64,000 nt of DNA. Origin: Cytophagales bacterium. Its GTDB lineage: Bacteria > Bacteroidota > Bacteroidia > Cytophagales > Thermoflexibacteraceae. The stretch spans positions 1 to 64,000 of the forward strand of contig JAAFKA010000015.1 of NCBI GenBank assembly GCA_013299115.1, in the 5' to 3' direction. A program made the translations under genes and the position numbers. The notes under the pieces are model-generated. The model worked only from the letters and a program-made list of their open reading frames with translations, made no database searches and had not been told where the DNA came from. Below are positions 16,702-25,561 of this stretch, piece by piece (within the stretch, counting starts at the first letter, position 1; each line of letters opens with the position of its first letter).

Positions 16702-18420
16702 ATGTCTAAACAACCCAAAAAAATACTAAAAACCTACGTAAAGTTTCGGTTAGATACTTTTCAAGGCAGAATGACAAGTGGATTTTTCTTTGTCGGGTTG
16801 CTGGTATTGGTGCTGGTATTTTACCCTGTTTTTGTTTATAGAAGTACCATTTCGAGGTATCAAAACTTGCTTAATCAGTCTATTCCTATCAAATACTATT
16901 GCAGTGTGATGGAAAATGTGCTGGGCAGGTCTATGGTTGCCCTTCAAAATGGCTTGCTTACGCATGATGTGTACTACCAAAACGAAAGAAAACGGCTGTG
17001 GCAGGAGGAGTACAAAAGCACGATGGACTCTATGCTGCACTATACCAATACGGGTGGCAATCTGAAAACTTCGTCTTTGGTTTATACTTTGATAGTGAAG
17101 GCAAACCAACTGCGGGCAAAACAGGATTTGGTCTATAAAGAACATTTTACAACTGATGGCAAACCTATCCAATTAGACGAGGAAAGTCCCAACGCCAAGC
17201 AGCTTTTTATGCTCAACCGCCAAAAACAAGCCCAAGAATTGACGGAATTGCAAGATGGTGCGGTGCTAATTTTGCAACTGATAGTAAAAGAGCAAAATGA
17301 TAATTTAATCAAAACCAATTCGGAGGTAAAAGCCGACCTCGAAAATGTACCTAATGTGTCCACTGCCCTTACTGTTATTGTTTTGTTGGCAAGTTTTATG
17401 ATGGGCTATTATGTAATCACTTTCGTTTTGCGAAGAATAAAGTTTCTTAAAGACAAATTAGAACAATTAGACGATGGTTATTTGCCCGAAGCTATTCAGG
17501 TGGGGCAAGACGAACTAAACCCCATAGCTATTGCTTTCAACCAACTTACGCACCACCTCAAAGAAGTTCGCCAATTTGCTTTGCAAGTAGGGCAGGGCAA
17601 TTTTGATAGTGAATTTAAGGCTTTCGATGCCGAAAGTGATTTGGGTAGTGCCTTAGTGCAGATGCGTGAAAGCCTAAAAATGGTGTCTTATGAAGACAAA
17701 AAACGGGCGTGGGCTGTCAATGGGTTGGCACATTTTTCAACCTTGTTGCGAGATAACAGCCAAGACCTCACGCAACTTTGCGAGGAGGTGATTCAGGAAT
17801 TAGTCAAGTATATAGATGCTCAACAAGGTGGAATTTATACTGTAACAGAGGCAGGTGTAGAAAAACAGTTGGTTTTGCGGTCTTGGTATGCTTTTGAGAG
17901 GAAAAAATACAGGCAAAAAACCATAGCCATAGGCGAAGGGGTATTAGGTGAGGCTTTTCGCGAAAAAAGGACAGTTTATATGAAAAGAGTCCCTGAAAAT
18001 TACCTCAAAATTACTTCGGGTTTGGGTGAGGCAGAGCCAAGTTGCTTGCTTATTGTGCCACTCAAAATAAATGAGGAAATGGAAGGCATCATAGAAATTG
18101 CCTCTTTCCAATTATTGAGTTCACACCAAATTGATTTTATAGAAAAAGTGTGTGAAAGCATAGCCTCGACCATTATTTCGGTAAAAATTAATGAAAAAAC
18201 TAAGCAACTTCTCGAAAATGCTCAGTTATCAGGCGAAATGATGCGGGCGCAGGAGGAGGAAATGCGACAAAACGTAGAGGAATTGCAAGCTACCCAAGAA
18301 GCTCTGCACCGAAAAGAAATGGAACTTGCCGAAATGCTGAATCAGGCACAGATAAGAGAGCAAAAATTATTGCTCAAAATCAGGCAGTTAGAAAATGGGG
18401 GGCAAGAAATGGAATTGTAA
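16702..18420 (+). CDS. Membrane sensor-like protein with HAMP and GAF domains, no kinase
   Basis: 572 aa from the ATG at 16702. A first membrane segment (about residues 24-46) is followed by a periplasmic sensor-like region, then a second segment (about 230-250) and a HAMP-type linker ('VLRRIKFLKDKLEQLDDGYL...'). Residues about 360-505 look like a GAF domain ('IAIGEGVLGEAFREKRTVYM' and 'PLKINEEMEGIIEIASFQLL'). The C-terminus is a Glu/Gln-rich coiled coil. No histidine kinase, cyclase or phosphatase motif is present, so it resembles signalling scaffolds of Cytophagales that act through partners. The signal sensed is unknown. Monocistronic; lspA follows after 131 nt with its own -7 box. Confidence 0.75.
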   Translation: MSKQPKKILKTYVKFRLDTFQGRMTSGFFFVGLLVLVLVFYPVFVYRSTISRYQNLLNQSIPIKYYCSVMENVLGRSMVALQNGLLTHDVYYQNERKRLWQEEYKSTMDSMLHYTNTGGNLKTSSLVYTLIVKANQLRAKQDLVYKEHFTTDGKPIQLDEESPNAKQLFMLNRQKQAQELTELQDGAVLILQLIVKEQNDNLIKTNSEVKADLENVPNVSTALTVIVLLASFMMGYYVITFVLRRIKFLKDKLEQLDDGYLPEAIQVGQDELNPIAIAFNQLTHHLKEVRQFALQVGQGNFDSEFKAFDAESDLGSALVQMRESLKMVSYEDKKRAWAVNGLAHFSTLLRDNSQDLTQLCEEVIQELVKYIDAQQGGIYTVTEAGVEKQLVLRSWYAFERKKYRQKTIAIGEGVLGEAFREKRTVYMKRVPENYLKITSGLGEAEPSCLLIVPLKINEEMEGIIEIASFQLLSSHQIDFIEKVCESIASTIISVKINEKTKQLLENAQLSGEMMRAQEEEMRQNVEELQATQEALHRKEMELAEMLNQAQIREQKLLLKIRQLENGGQEMEL

Positions 18421-18524
18421 TTTGCCTTTACAAAACAAGAGGTTGTTTGCGATGAAATAAATATTTTGCATTTATTTTAACAAAAAAAAACAATTTGCAT
18501 AGAGAGTCATAGCAAAAAATCTTC

Positions 18525-18532
18525 TAACTTTG
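18525..18532 (+). promoter_or_regulatory. Putative -7 box upstream of lspA
   Basis: TAACTTTG 20 nt before the lspA ATG. A TTG at 18495 is farther away than usual for a -33 box, so only the -7 element is claimed. Confidence 0.45.
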
Positions 18533-18551
18533 CCGTCTAAAAAACAGAAGT

Positions 18552-19205
18552 ATGAAATACGCAAAATATTATCTATTGACGGTACTGGTTATTATGATAG
18601 ACCAAACAGTGAAGTTGGCAGTACATAATTACATGGACATGGGAGCAAACGGAGAAATCCCTATTTTGGGAGATTGGTTTAAGTTACATTATACCTTAAA
18701 CCCTGGCATGGCATTTGGTTTGCGTTTGGGTGAAGAATATGGCAAATTGTTCTTAACCCTGTTTCGCCTGTTGTCTATGATAGGTATTTCGGTTTATCTA
18801 TATTTTTTGGCAAGTTCTAAGGCACATACAGGTTTTGTTTGGTGTATTGCAGCCATTTTGGGTGGTGCAGTTGGCAATGTGATAGATAGTACCTTTTATG
18901 GCGTGTTTTTAGATAATGCAGAGAGCAAAATGGAAAATGCTTTGTTTTTTCCGGTGTTTTATGGACAGGTAATAGATATGTTTTACTTAGACCTTTGGAA
19001 AGGCTATCTTCCTGAAAATGTGCCATTTATTGGCGGAGAATATTATGCTTTTTGGCCTATTTTTAACATAGCCGATGCTTCTATTTTTATTGGTGTTACG
19101 CTAATTTTAGTTAGGCAAAAAGTCTTTTTGGCACACCAAAACGAGGAAAAAAACACTTTAAAGGCTATGGAAGACTTGAGAGTAGAGCAACAAAGTGGAA
19201 GTTAG
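18552..19205 (+). CDS. lspA: Lipoprotein signal peptidase (signal peptidase II)
   Basis: 217 aa inner-membrane aspartyl protease that cleaves the signal peptide of prolipoproteins after the Cys is acylated. Family signatures: 'DQTVKLAVHNYMDMG' near the N-terminus, 'NPGMAFG', 'GGAVGNVIDSTFYGVF' (first catalytic Asp) and 'FNIADASIFIGV' (second catalytic Asp). Four or five membrane segments. It is longer than the E. coli enzyme because of an insert between the catalytic motifs, as usual in Bacteroidota. Its substrates in this window would include ActE, LptC, MsrB and the lipoproteins at 663 and 59612. Confidence 0.96.
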   Translation: MKYAKYYLLTVLVIMIDQTVKLAVHNYMDMGANGEIPILGDWFKLHYTLNPGMAFGLRLGEEYGKLFLTLFRLLSMIGISVYLYFLASSKAHTGFVWCIAAILGGAVGNVIDSTFYGVFLDNAESKMENALFFPVFYGQVIDMFYLDLWKGYLPENVPFIGGEYYAFWPIFNIADASIFIGVTLILVRQKVFLAHQNEEKNTLKAMEDLRVEQQSGS

Positions 19206-19224
19206 GTAATTGTCAATTTTTGAT

Positions 19225-19262
19225 TGTAAGTTGATAACTGATTATCAAATTATCAACTTACA
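19225..19262. terminator. Hairpin between convergent lspA and lptC
   Basis: A 13-bp perfect stem TGTAAGTTGATAA / TTATCAACTTACA with a 12-nt loop lies 20 nt past lspA and 8 nt past the lptC stop. The position suggests a shared terminator, although no long T-run follows on either strand. Confidence 0.5.
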
Positions 19263-19269
19263 TCTTAGA

Positions 19270-19869
19270 TTATTTGGTATAAGGATTCTGCTGTTGCAAA
19301 GTAGCCAAACTGTCTTGCTTTTTGCGATTTTCAAGACTGAAAACTCCCGTAGGTCTTTTAATTGTATATCTGCTAAATTCCTCATTAGAAACCAACCCAA
19401 TGCCGTTGAGAGTTTCGTTTTTGGTAACAATCTTAATGGTGTCTTCGGTAAAAATTTCGTGCCTTGCCTGACTCCATTGCAATTCGTCTGTGTAAAGGGT
19501 TTGCTGCTGCTCCAAGTTTGTTACAACTACATGACCTATACCTTTGTAGAGTTGCTGCACATAGTCATACCTGCCTGTATCTGCCTGCAATTCGGTAGTT
19601 TTGATACCCGCAGCATTATACATATCTATCTGCACACCATTCGGATACAAAACATCACTGTTCTGAAAAACCTGTTGGCGAGGCGCCATAATTTTAATTT
19701 TCATCTTTGCATTTTCGCTATACAAAGTCGTTACATTTTTGAAGTTGATAGTTGCCCCTTCATATTTTTGCTTGTTCTTTCGGTCATACAGCCCCGATTT
19801 GTCGCAGGCTACCAAGCCCAACGACAGGCAACAACTTATTATAAACCACCAAGTATTTTTGAAAACCAT
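19270..19869 (-). CDS. lptC: LPS export periplasmic protein LptC
   Basis: 199 aa from the ATG at 19869; longer in-frame starts would precede an obvious lipoprotein signal ('CLSLGLVACDKSG', lipobox LVAC). After it, the pattern 'INFKNVTTLYSENAKMKIKI', 'YPNGVQIDMYNAAG' and 'TTELQADTGRYDYVQQLYKG' matches the OstA/LptC beta-jellyroll that shuttles lipopolysaccharide from LptBFG to LptA. Bacteroidota LptC is a lipoprotein rather than bitopic, as seen here. It converges with lspA. Other lpt genes are not in the window. Confidence 0.85.
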   Translation of the reverse strand: MVFKNTWWFIISCCLSLGLVACDKSGLYDRKNKQKYEGATINFKNVTTLYSENAKMKIKIMAPRQQVFQNSDVLYPNGVQIDMYNAAGIKTTELQADTGRYDYVQQLYKGIGHVVVTNLEQQQTLYTDELQWSQARHEIFTEDTIKIVTKNETLNGIGLVSNEEFSRYTIKRPTGVFSLENRKKQDSLATLQQQNPYTK

Positions 19870-20090
19870 GAATTTTGAATTTTGAATCAGGGTGCGTAAC
19901 CTTTGAATTTTTCTGAAGGCAAAATTCAAAAGCATTAAGCATTAAAAATTATCTACAAAGGTCAGTAGTTTTTAGCTTGCTTTGCAAATTTTTTGGATAA
20001 AACCTGATGATAAAAAAAGTTAAAAACCTTTAAGTTCAAACACTTGCCAATTCTTTATTAAAATTAGCAAGAATTTTTTATATTTTTTTG

Positions 20091-20098
20091 TACCTTTG
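20091..20098 (+). promoter_or_regulatory. -7 box upstream of the WD40-OmpA gene
   Basis: TACCTTTG followed by C, a textbook Bacteroidota -7 element, 41 nt before the ATG at 20139. The -33 element is not obvious in the A/T-rich upstream DNA. Confidence 0.5.
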
Positions 20099-20138
20099 CA
20101 AGGTTATTGAATAGAATAACTAAAAATTACTAACTTTT

Positions 20139-21731
20139 ATGTTCCGCATTCTACTTTCTTTCCTTTTGTTTTGCTCTTCTTTTCTGATATTCGGGCAAAA
20201 CTACAAAACTCTCCACACCTTACAAGGTCATTTTGGGGCAGTGCAAAATCTCCGTTTCAGTGCAGATGGGCAGTGGTTGGCAAGTGCAGGCTTTGACGGC
20301 TACGTCATTCTCTGGGACGTGAAGTCGGGCAAAGTCGTTAAATCTATTAAGGCACACCGAGCCACTGTAACCGAAGTTACCTTTAGCAGAGATGGCAAAT
20401 ATGTGGCAAGTTGCAGCCAAGACGGTATGGCTATGGTTTGGGATACCAAAACAGGCAATAATGTTGCGACTTTTCTCAACAGACCTTTTATTATTTTGGA
20501 TTCTAAAACCAAAAATGGCGTAGTGGTAACAGACACTATTTTCCAAAATGGCGTATCGTTTGTTACTTTTTCGCCTGATAACAAATATGTCTATTTTTCG
20601 GGAGATAACGGCTACATTATGAAGGGTGATATTGGCAAAGGCAGGGCAGAAAGCATAGCCTCTACCAATATTTCCGACAAACAATGGTACAGCAACGTAA
20701 CAGGTGGCACCATTACGGCAGATAATAAATATTTGGTTGTAACCGTAGGGCATCATATCAAATATTTGGATTTGAAAAAAGAAAAAATTACCCAAGAAAT
20801 TTTTTATGCCGATGCCGACCTGAATGATGTAATCAATGCTCCGCAGCCCAATGCTGTGGCAGTGTGGAGTTTTGAGGGCAAAGTTACAATTTGGGACAAC
20901 GCCACCAAAATGCCTATTAAAAGTTATTTGGTAAGTGAACCCGAAAATTATAGTGCTGCCTCTTTTAGCAAAGATGGGTCTAAACTACTCACCTCTGCTG
21001 CGGGCAATGATGCCAAAATTTGGGATACCCAAACAGGGCAAGCCGTAAGTACGTTGGGTGGGCATAGCCGAATTGTGCGGTTGTCCCGATACAGCCCCGT
21101 AGATGATTTGATTGCGACAGGAAGCTACGATGGCACAGTGCGGATTTGGAAAAAAGAAGACCCCGAAAGTTTAATAGCTGCTGTTACGCCCAAAGACCCG
21201 CCAACTACCGAGCCTAAAATAGAACCCAAAGAAACTTTATTGGCTACCAACACCAAAAAAGAGGACAACAAAACTAAAAATAATACAAACACAACCAATA
21301 CAACCAACAATCCACCTGTTGTAACGAAACCTGTCGAAAAACCAAAGGAAAATGCTTTGAAATTCAACGAGGAAGTGGTAGAAGTGGGTAAAACTGTACC
21401 TTTGAAAGCCATAGAGTTTCAGCAAAGTAGCTATGTAATGGTAAAAGAAGCCTACGTAGAATTGGATAAATTGGTGAAGTTTTTACAAGATAATCCAAAA
21501 ATAGAAATAGAACTCAACGGACACACCGATAATGTGGGTGATGCCAATAAAAACCTTACTCTCTCCGAAAGGCGTGTTTCTTCGGTTAAGTTTTACCTCA
21601 TAGGCAAAGGAATCAGCGAAGCAAGGATACAAACCCAAGCCTTTGGCGGGGCAGTACCCATAGCTGACAACAGCACCGAAAGTGGCAGAAGACTAAACCG
21701 CAGAGTGGAAATGAAGTTTTTGAAGATGTAA
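20139..21731 (+). CDS. WD40-repeat protein with C-terminal OmpA peptidoglycan-binding domain
   Basis: 530 aa. Signal peptide at residues 1-20 (ending 'FLIFGQ'). Residues about 25-350 contain WD40 repeats, for example 'LRFSADGQWLASAGFDGYVI' and 'SPVDDLIATGSYDGTVRIWK', forming a beta-propeller. A Thr/Asn/Lys-rich linker follows (about 355-410). Residues about 420-530 are an OmpA/MotB domain with 'LNGHTDNVGDANKNLTLSER' and 'GRRLNRRVEMKF', which binds peptidoglycan. It is probably a cell-wall-attached propeller that recruits a partner in the periplasm or outer membrane. Followed after 16 nt by the DMT transporter gene, so likely co-transcribed. Confidence 0.88.
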   Translation: MFRILLSFLLFCSSFLIFGQNYKTLHTLQGHFGAVQNLRFSADGQWLASAGFDGYVILWDVKSGKVVKSIKAHRATVTEVTFSRDGKYVASCSQDGMAMVWDTKTGNNVATFLNRPFIILDSKTKNGVVVTDTIFQNGVSFVTFSPDNKYVYFSGDNGYIMKGDIGKGRAESIASTNISDKQWYSNVTGGTITADNKYLVVTVGHHIKYLDLKKEKITQEIFYADADLNDVINAPQPNAVAVWSFEGKVTIWDNATKMPIKSYLVSEPENYSAASFSKDGSKLLTSAAGNDAKIWDTQTGQAVSTLGGHSRIVRLSRYSPVDDLIATGSYDGTVRIWKKEDPESLIAAVTPKDPPTTEPKIEPKETLLATNTKKEDNKTKNNTNTTNTTNNPPVVTKPVEKPKENALKFNEEVVEVGKTVPLKAIEFQQSSYVMVKEAYVELDKLVKFLQDNPKIEIELNGHTDNVGDANKNLTLSERRVSSVKFYLIGKGISEARIQTQAFGGAVPIADNSTESGRRLNRRVEMKFLKM

Positions 21732-21747
21732 AACAACCCAATCAATC

Positions 21748-22638
21748 ATGTTTAAAGACTATTTGCACCTTCATTTTATCATTTTCTTGTGGGGTTTTAC
21801 GGCTTTGGTAGGCAAATGGATAACCATACCTGCCGTAGAGTTGGTGTTTTACCGCACCTTGTTTGCTGCCTTGGGGCTGGCAGTGCTGATGAAAATACAA
21901 AACACGACCTTCAAAATTGGTAGTCGAGCCATATTAATTATGTTAGCAACAGGTTGCTTGACTTCGCTGCATTGGATTACCTTTTTTGCCTCCGCCAAAA
22001 TGACTACGGTTTCCATTTGTTTGGTTGGCATGGCTACTACCTCACTCTGGACATCTTTTATAGAGCCTTTGGTGATGAAACGCAAAGTTTTATGGTACGA
22101 AATTGTCTTAGGGTTGGTCATTGTCGGTGCTTTGTATTGGATAATGCGGACTCAATTTCACTACGCTGTGGGTTTGTTGGTGGCAGTAATTTCGGCTGTT
22201 TTTGTGGCTTTTTTCTCTGTTATCAACAGCAAATTAGCCCCACGTTATCACCACAATACCATTACTTTTTACGAAATGTTGGGGGCTTTTGGTGGCATTG
22301 TCCTGTTTTTGCCTTTTTACCAAAGCTATTTTAGCGAAGGACAACCTATTGCGTGGCTCACTTTTACGGAAAAAGATGTTTATAATTGGTTAGGTGTGCT
22401 ATTTTTGGCGTGGATTTGCACTGTGTATGCCTACGCTACTTGCGTAGAAATAATGAAACGAGTTTCAGCTTTTGCTGTTAATCTATCTGTAAATATGGAG
22501 CCTGTTTATGGAATTGTGTTGGCTGCTTTGTTTTTGCAAGAACACCAAGCCATGACTGCCGATTTTTATTGGGGTGCTGCCGTAATTTTGGTGGCGGTGC
22601 TGGCATATCCTTTGTTGAAAAACTATGCAAAAAAATAG
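21748..22638 (+). CDS. EamA-family (DMT) transporter
   Basis: 296 aa, ten hydrophobic segments in two repeated halves, typical of drug/metabolite exporters of the EamA type. The first half contains 'LHFIIFLWGFTALVGKWI' and the second 'AFAVNLSVNMEPVYGIVLAA', the usual EamA hallmarks with a Glu-Pro in the ninth segment. Substrate cannot be told; family members export amino acids, nucleosides or other small metabolites. It lies 16 nt behind the WD40-OmpA gene. A second, different DMT transporter lies at 34777-35715. Confidence 0.88.
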   Translation: MFKDYLHLHFIIFLWGFTALVGKWITIPAVELVFYRTLFAALGLAVLMKIQNTTFKIGSRAILIMLATGCLTSLHWITFFASAKMTTVSICLVGMATTSLWTSFIEPLVMKRKVLWYEIVLGLVIVGALYWIMRTQFHYAVGLLVAVISAVFVAFFSVINSKLAPRYHHNTITFYEMLGAFGGIVLFLPFYQSYFSEGQPIAWLTFTEKDVYNWLGVLFLAWICTVYAYATCVEIMKRVSAFAVNLSVNMEPVYGIVLAALFLQEHQAMTADFYWGAAVILVAVLAYPLLKNYAKK

Positions 22639-22685
22639 TTTGAAATTCTATTATGGCAAAAATTTTAGTTTCCCAATTATTTGAG

Positions 22686-22693
22686 TAACTTTG
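22686..22693 (+). promoter_or_regulatory. -7 box upstream of the 22786 gene
   Basis: TAACTTTGG, matching TAnnTTTG, 93 nt before the ATG. The leader between them carries a copy of the CATACATCATATTTCATATTT repeat (22747-22768). Confidence 0.45.
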
Positions 22694-22785
22694 GGCTATT
22701 GGAACATACTTTTGCTTAACACTAAATTAGTTCACTTCGTATTTCATACATCATATTTCATATTTATAAATAAGTTACAACTCTT

Positions 22786-23289
22786 ATGTTTATTCCATTC
22801 GAAAACTTATCGGCACAGTCTCGTTTGTGGGTTTATCAGGCAAACAGGCTATTAACAGCCCATGAAATAGAGTTATTGAAAGGTAAGCTCCAACATTTTA
22901 CCCAGCACTGGGAAGCCCATCAGCAGCCTTTGCAAGCCTCTTTTGAAATATTGCACCAACAATTTGTACTTGTTAGCGTAGACGAACAGCGCCAACAAGC
23001 CACAGGTTGCTCCATAGATAAATCTGTGGCTTTGATGAAAGAAATGAGTGATTTGTTGCAAATAGATTTTTTTGATAGATTGACTATTTGCTACCAAATT
23101 GGTCAAAATATAAGAACAGTAAACTTAGCAACTCTCAAACAGGAAATAGCTAATGGCGGCATATTGCCTGCAACTTTGGTTTTTGACAACACTATTCAAC
23201 AAAAACAGCAATTAGAAAATCAATGGTTGCGACCAGCTAACCAAACATGGCTCAAAAAATATTTCATACAAGAAACTGTATGTTTATAG
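22786..23289 (+). CDS. Conserved Bacteroidota protein of unknown function
   Basis: 167 aa soluble protein with no signal peptide. It begins 'MFIPFENLSAQSRLWVYQAN' and contains 'CSIDKSVALMKE' in mid-sequence, a layout I recognise from a small protein widespread in Bacteroidota. Databases sometimes label it 'ABC transporter ATPase', but there is no Walker A, signature or Walker B motif here, so that label should not be used. Trp-rich N-terminal half and a single conserved Cys (CSIDKS). It may share a transcript with the gene at 23311 (21-nt gap). Confidence 0.75.
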   Translation: MFIPFENLSAQSRLWVYQANRLLTAHEIELLKGKLQHFTQHWEAHQQPLQASFEILHQQFVLVSVDEQRQQATGCSIDKSVALMKEMSDLLQIDFFDRLTICYQIGQNIRTVNLATLKQEIANGGILPATLVFDNTIQQKQQLENQWLRPANQTWLKKYFIQETVCL

Positions 23290-23310
23290 CTATTTATTCT
23301 CCACCAAACT

Positions 23311-24048
23311 ATGGCACAGAAAACACGCAACAGCCTCAAAGACTTGTTTAAAAAGGGGAAAATGCCCCAAGATGGAGATTTTGCAGACCTCATAGATTCT
23401 ATGCTCAATCTTACAGATGATGGCATGAGCAAAACTATCAATGATGGACTATTGCTAAAACCAGTGAGCAATAGCTCTCAAAAACTGTTGAGTTTTTTCA
23501 AAAGTATAGAAGACAAAAGCCCAATTTGGGCTATTAAAGTCAATAAAGACAATGGAAATTGGGGAATTTATAACCGCCAACAACAACCTGCTCTTAGCAT
23601 TTCGCAAGACGTAAATGGTAACAGTCAAGTAGGCATAGCCACTGACGAGCCACAAACCACCTTAGACGTAAGAGGTACGGTAAGTATGACGGGGCGGATA
23701 GGCAATCAATCTCACCGCATATTGGCTGATGGCGAATGGCACACCGTCATAGATAACTTAAACGGCTGTCATGCCTTCGAAATCATGGCAGGTGTAGGCA
23801 AGCCCAAAACAGGCAAGTATGCCCTCCTCCACGCCACTGTACTCAGTACTTTTGGTGACTCACATCAGGAAATTAAGGAATTGCAAGCCCATTATGGGGC
23901 TGGAACTAACAAAATACAACTTCGTTGGCAAGGAACTACTTTTGATTATGCACTGGAAATGCGAACAAAAACCAATTATGGGGACAATGTGCATATTCAA
24001 TATTTCATTACTCAACTTTGGTTCGATGAGCTGATGGATAGGTTTTAA
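23311..24048 (+). CDS. Tail-fibre- or adhesin-like protein of unknown function
   Basis: 245 aa, no signal peptide. The N-terminus 'SLKDLFKKGKMPQDGDFADL' followed by 'DSMLN' is the head of a family in Bacteroidota in which a short helical start leads to a beta-rich body. The middle has 'VGIATDEPQTTLDVRGTVSM', the pattern seen in phage-tail-fibre and adhesin shafts (usually 'VGIGTTSPSYKLDVNG'), and the C-terminal half is a compact beta domain with 'HRILADGEWHTVIDNLNGCH'. Such proteins often sit with contractile injection systems, but none is nearby. Function is inferred only from pattern. Confidence 0.6.
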   Translation: MAQKTRNSLKDLFKKGKMPQDGDFADLIDSMLNLTDDGMSKTINDGLLLKPVSNSSQKLLSFFKSIEDKSPIWAIKVNKDNGNWGIYNRQQQPALSISQDVNGNSQVGIATDEPQTTLDVRGTVSMTGRIGNQSHRILADGEWHTVIDNLNGCHAFEIMAGVGKPKTGKYALLHATVLSTFGDSHQEIKELQAHYGAGTNKIQLRWQGTTFDYALEMRTKTNYGDNVHIQYFITQLWFDELMDRF

Positions 24049-24119
24049 GCAATAGGTGTGTATTTTTATAGTAAACTAAGTAATAAATTGCCTCAAAACT
24101 ATATTCAACAAAAATTTTG

Positions 24120-24127
24120 TATATTTG
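24120..24127 (+). promoter_or_regulatory. -7 box upstream of the 24147 gene
   Basis: TATATTTGC, 20 nt before the ATG at 24147. Because the box overlaps an alternative in-frame TTG start at 24117, the shorter protein is favoured. Confidence 0.5.
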
Positions 24128-24146
24128 CTATCAAATCTGTGCTACT

Positions 24147-25418
24147 ATGAAAAAAATAATTAGTGTAGGAAGTTTAGCAATGACGTTGTGGCTGGTCAGT
24201 TTTGTGGCACAAGCCTCCTATTTGCTCGTGCCGATGGACGAAACCCAAAAAAACCACCTCAAAGCCTACGGCATGACCTATTGGGTGCTGCGACAAGAGG
24301 TAGAAGCCGAATGGTTGCTGAATTACAGGGGAGGAAGTTTCTTGTTCAAATATGTCCAAAAGTTTGAAAATGAATTGGTAATACGTGGCATAAGCTACGA
24401 GGTAATTTCTGATGCTCAAGCTGTGGCTATCAAAAACGAAATTGCAAGCCCCTCTGCCAACATGGACGTGATGAAATTGGAAGTGCCACCCAAAATTGCG
24501 GTGTATTCGCCAAAAACCAAACAGCCTTGGGACGATGCCGTAACCATGGTGCTAACCTATGCAGAAATACCCTACGACATAGTTTTTGATGATGAAGTCA
24601 TAGACGGTATGTTGCCAAAATACGATTGGTTGCACCTCCATCACGAGGATTTTACAGGGCAATATGGCAAGTTTTACAGGAGTTATGCCTCCGAAAAATG
24701 GTATCGGGACCAACAAAAAGAGGCAGAAGACATGGCTGCAAAACATGGCTTTAAGAAAGTATCGCAACTGAAATTGGGCGTAGTCAAAAAAATAAGAGAT
24801 TTTTGTTTGGGCGGCGGGTTTGTCTTTGCCATGTGTTCTGCCACAGATACTTATGACATAGCATTAGCTGCCGAAGGTGTGGACATTTGCGAGGTCATGT
24901 ATGACAACGACCCCGCCGACCCCGCCTCGCAAAGCAAATTGAATTACTCAAATTGCCTTGCTTTCAAAGATTTCAAACTCCGAATGGACCCGTATGAGTA
25001 CGAATATTCGGATATTGACAATTCGCCACAAGACAGAGGATTAGTAGAAAGTACAGATTTTTTCAAACTCTTCCAGTTTTCTGCCAAATGGGACCCAGTG
25101 CCTACGATGCTTACCCAATGCCACGTAACGCAAATCAAGGGTTTTATGGGGCAAACGACATCTTTCAAAAACAAATTGCTAAAATCTGATGTGGTGGTGA
25201 TGGGTGAAACCAAACAAGCCGAAGAAGCTCGGTATATTCATGGCACAATGGGCAAAGGTACGTGGACTTTTTACGGAGGACACGACCCCGAAGACTACCA
25301 ACACCATGTAGGCGAAGAACCAACAGACCTTAACCTGCACCCAACTTCGCCTGGGTACAGGTTGATTCTGAACAATATTTTGTTTCCTGCTGCCAAAAAG
25401 AAAAAACAAAAAACGTAA
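24147..25418 (+). CDS. Conserved exported Bacteroidota protein, often labelled asparagine synthetase B
   Basis: 423 aa from the ATG at 24147, which opens on a signal peptide cut near 'VAQA-SYLLVPMDE'. Conserved stretches include 'TYWVLRQEVEAEWLLNYRGG', 'VYSPKTKQPWDDAVTMVLTY', 'DWLHLHHEDFTGQYGKFY' and 'GGGFVFAMCSATDTYDIALA'. The fold of the last part resembles class I glutamine-amidotransferase-like or DUF4159-type Rossmann domains, with a Cys after 'FAM'. There is no ATP-pyrophosphatase domain of asparagine synthetase, so that database name is unsafe. Exported, probably periplasmic; function unknown. The mature C-terminus is strongly basic (KKKKQKT). Confidence 0.7.
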   Translation: MKKIISVGSLAMTLWLVSFVAQASYLLVPMDETQKNHLKAYGMTYWVLRQEVEAEWLLNYRGGSFLFKYVQKFENELVIRGISYEVISDAQAVAIKNEIASPSANMDVMKLEVPPKIAVYSPKTKQPWDDAVTMVLTYAEIPYDIVFDDEVIDGMLPKYDWLHLHHEDFTGQYGKFYRSYASEKWYRDQQKEAEDMAAKHGFKKVSQLKLGVVKKIRDFCLGGGFVFAMCSATDTYDIALAAEGVDICEVMYDNDPADPASQSKLNYSNCLAFKDFKLRMDPYEYEYSDIDNSPQDRGLVESTDFFKLFQFSAKWDPVPTMLTQCHVTQIKGFMGQTTSFKNKLLKSDVVVMGETKQAEEARYIHGTMGKGTWTFYGGHDPEDYQHHVGEEPTDLNLHPTSPGYRLILNNILFPAAKKKKQKT

Positions 25419-25430
25419 GAAAGAAAATAA

Positions 25431-25558
25431 GATTTATGATTTATGATTTATGATTTATGAAATAAGAAATAAGAAATAAGAAATTTCATAAATCATAAAT
25501 CATATTTCCTATCTCATACATCATATTTCCTATCTCATACATCATATTTCATATTTAA
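25431..25558. repeat. A/T-rich simple repeats and palindrome
   Basis: Tandem TGATTTA units and AAATAAG units form a palindrome (arms 25444-25463 and 25483-25502), followed by three tandem copies of CATACATCATATTTC and variants, ending just before the ATG at 25562. Related strings precede the genes at 22786 (22741-22768) and 29112 (29067-29100). Confidence 0.7.
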
Positions 25559-25561
25559 ATC

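Noticed and set aside
19210-19878. 222-codon plus-strand frame opposite lptC
   Set aside because: It is antisense to a well-supported lipoprotein gene and its translation has no recognisable features.
22786-23289. ABC transporter ATPase
   Set aside because: A common automatic label for relatives; no Walker A, signature or Walker B motif is present.
24147-25418. Asparagine synthetase B
   Set aside because: Related proteins carry this label in databases, but the sequence has a signal peptide and no glutaminase or ATP-pyrophosphatase motifs of that enzyme.
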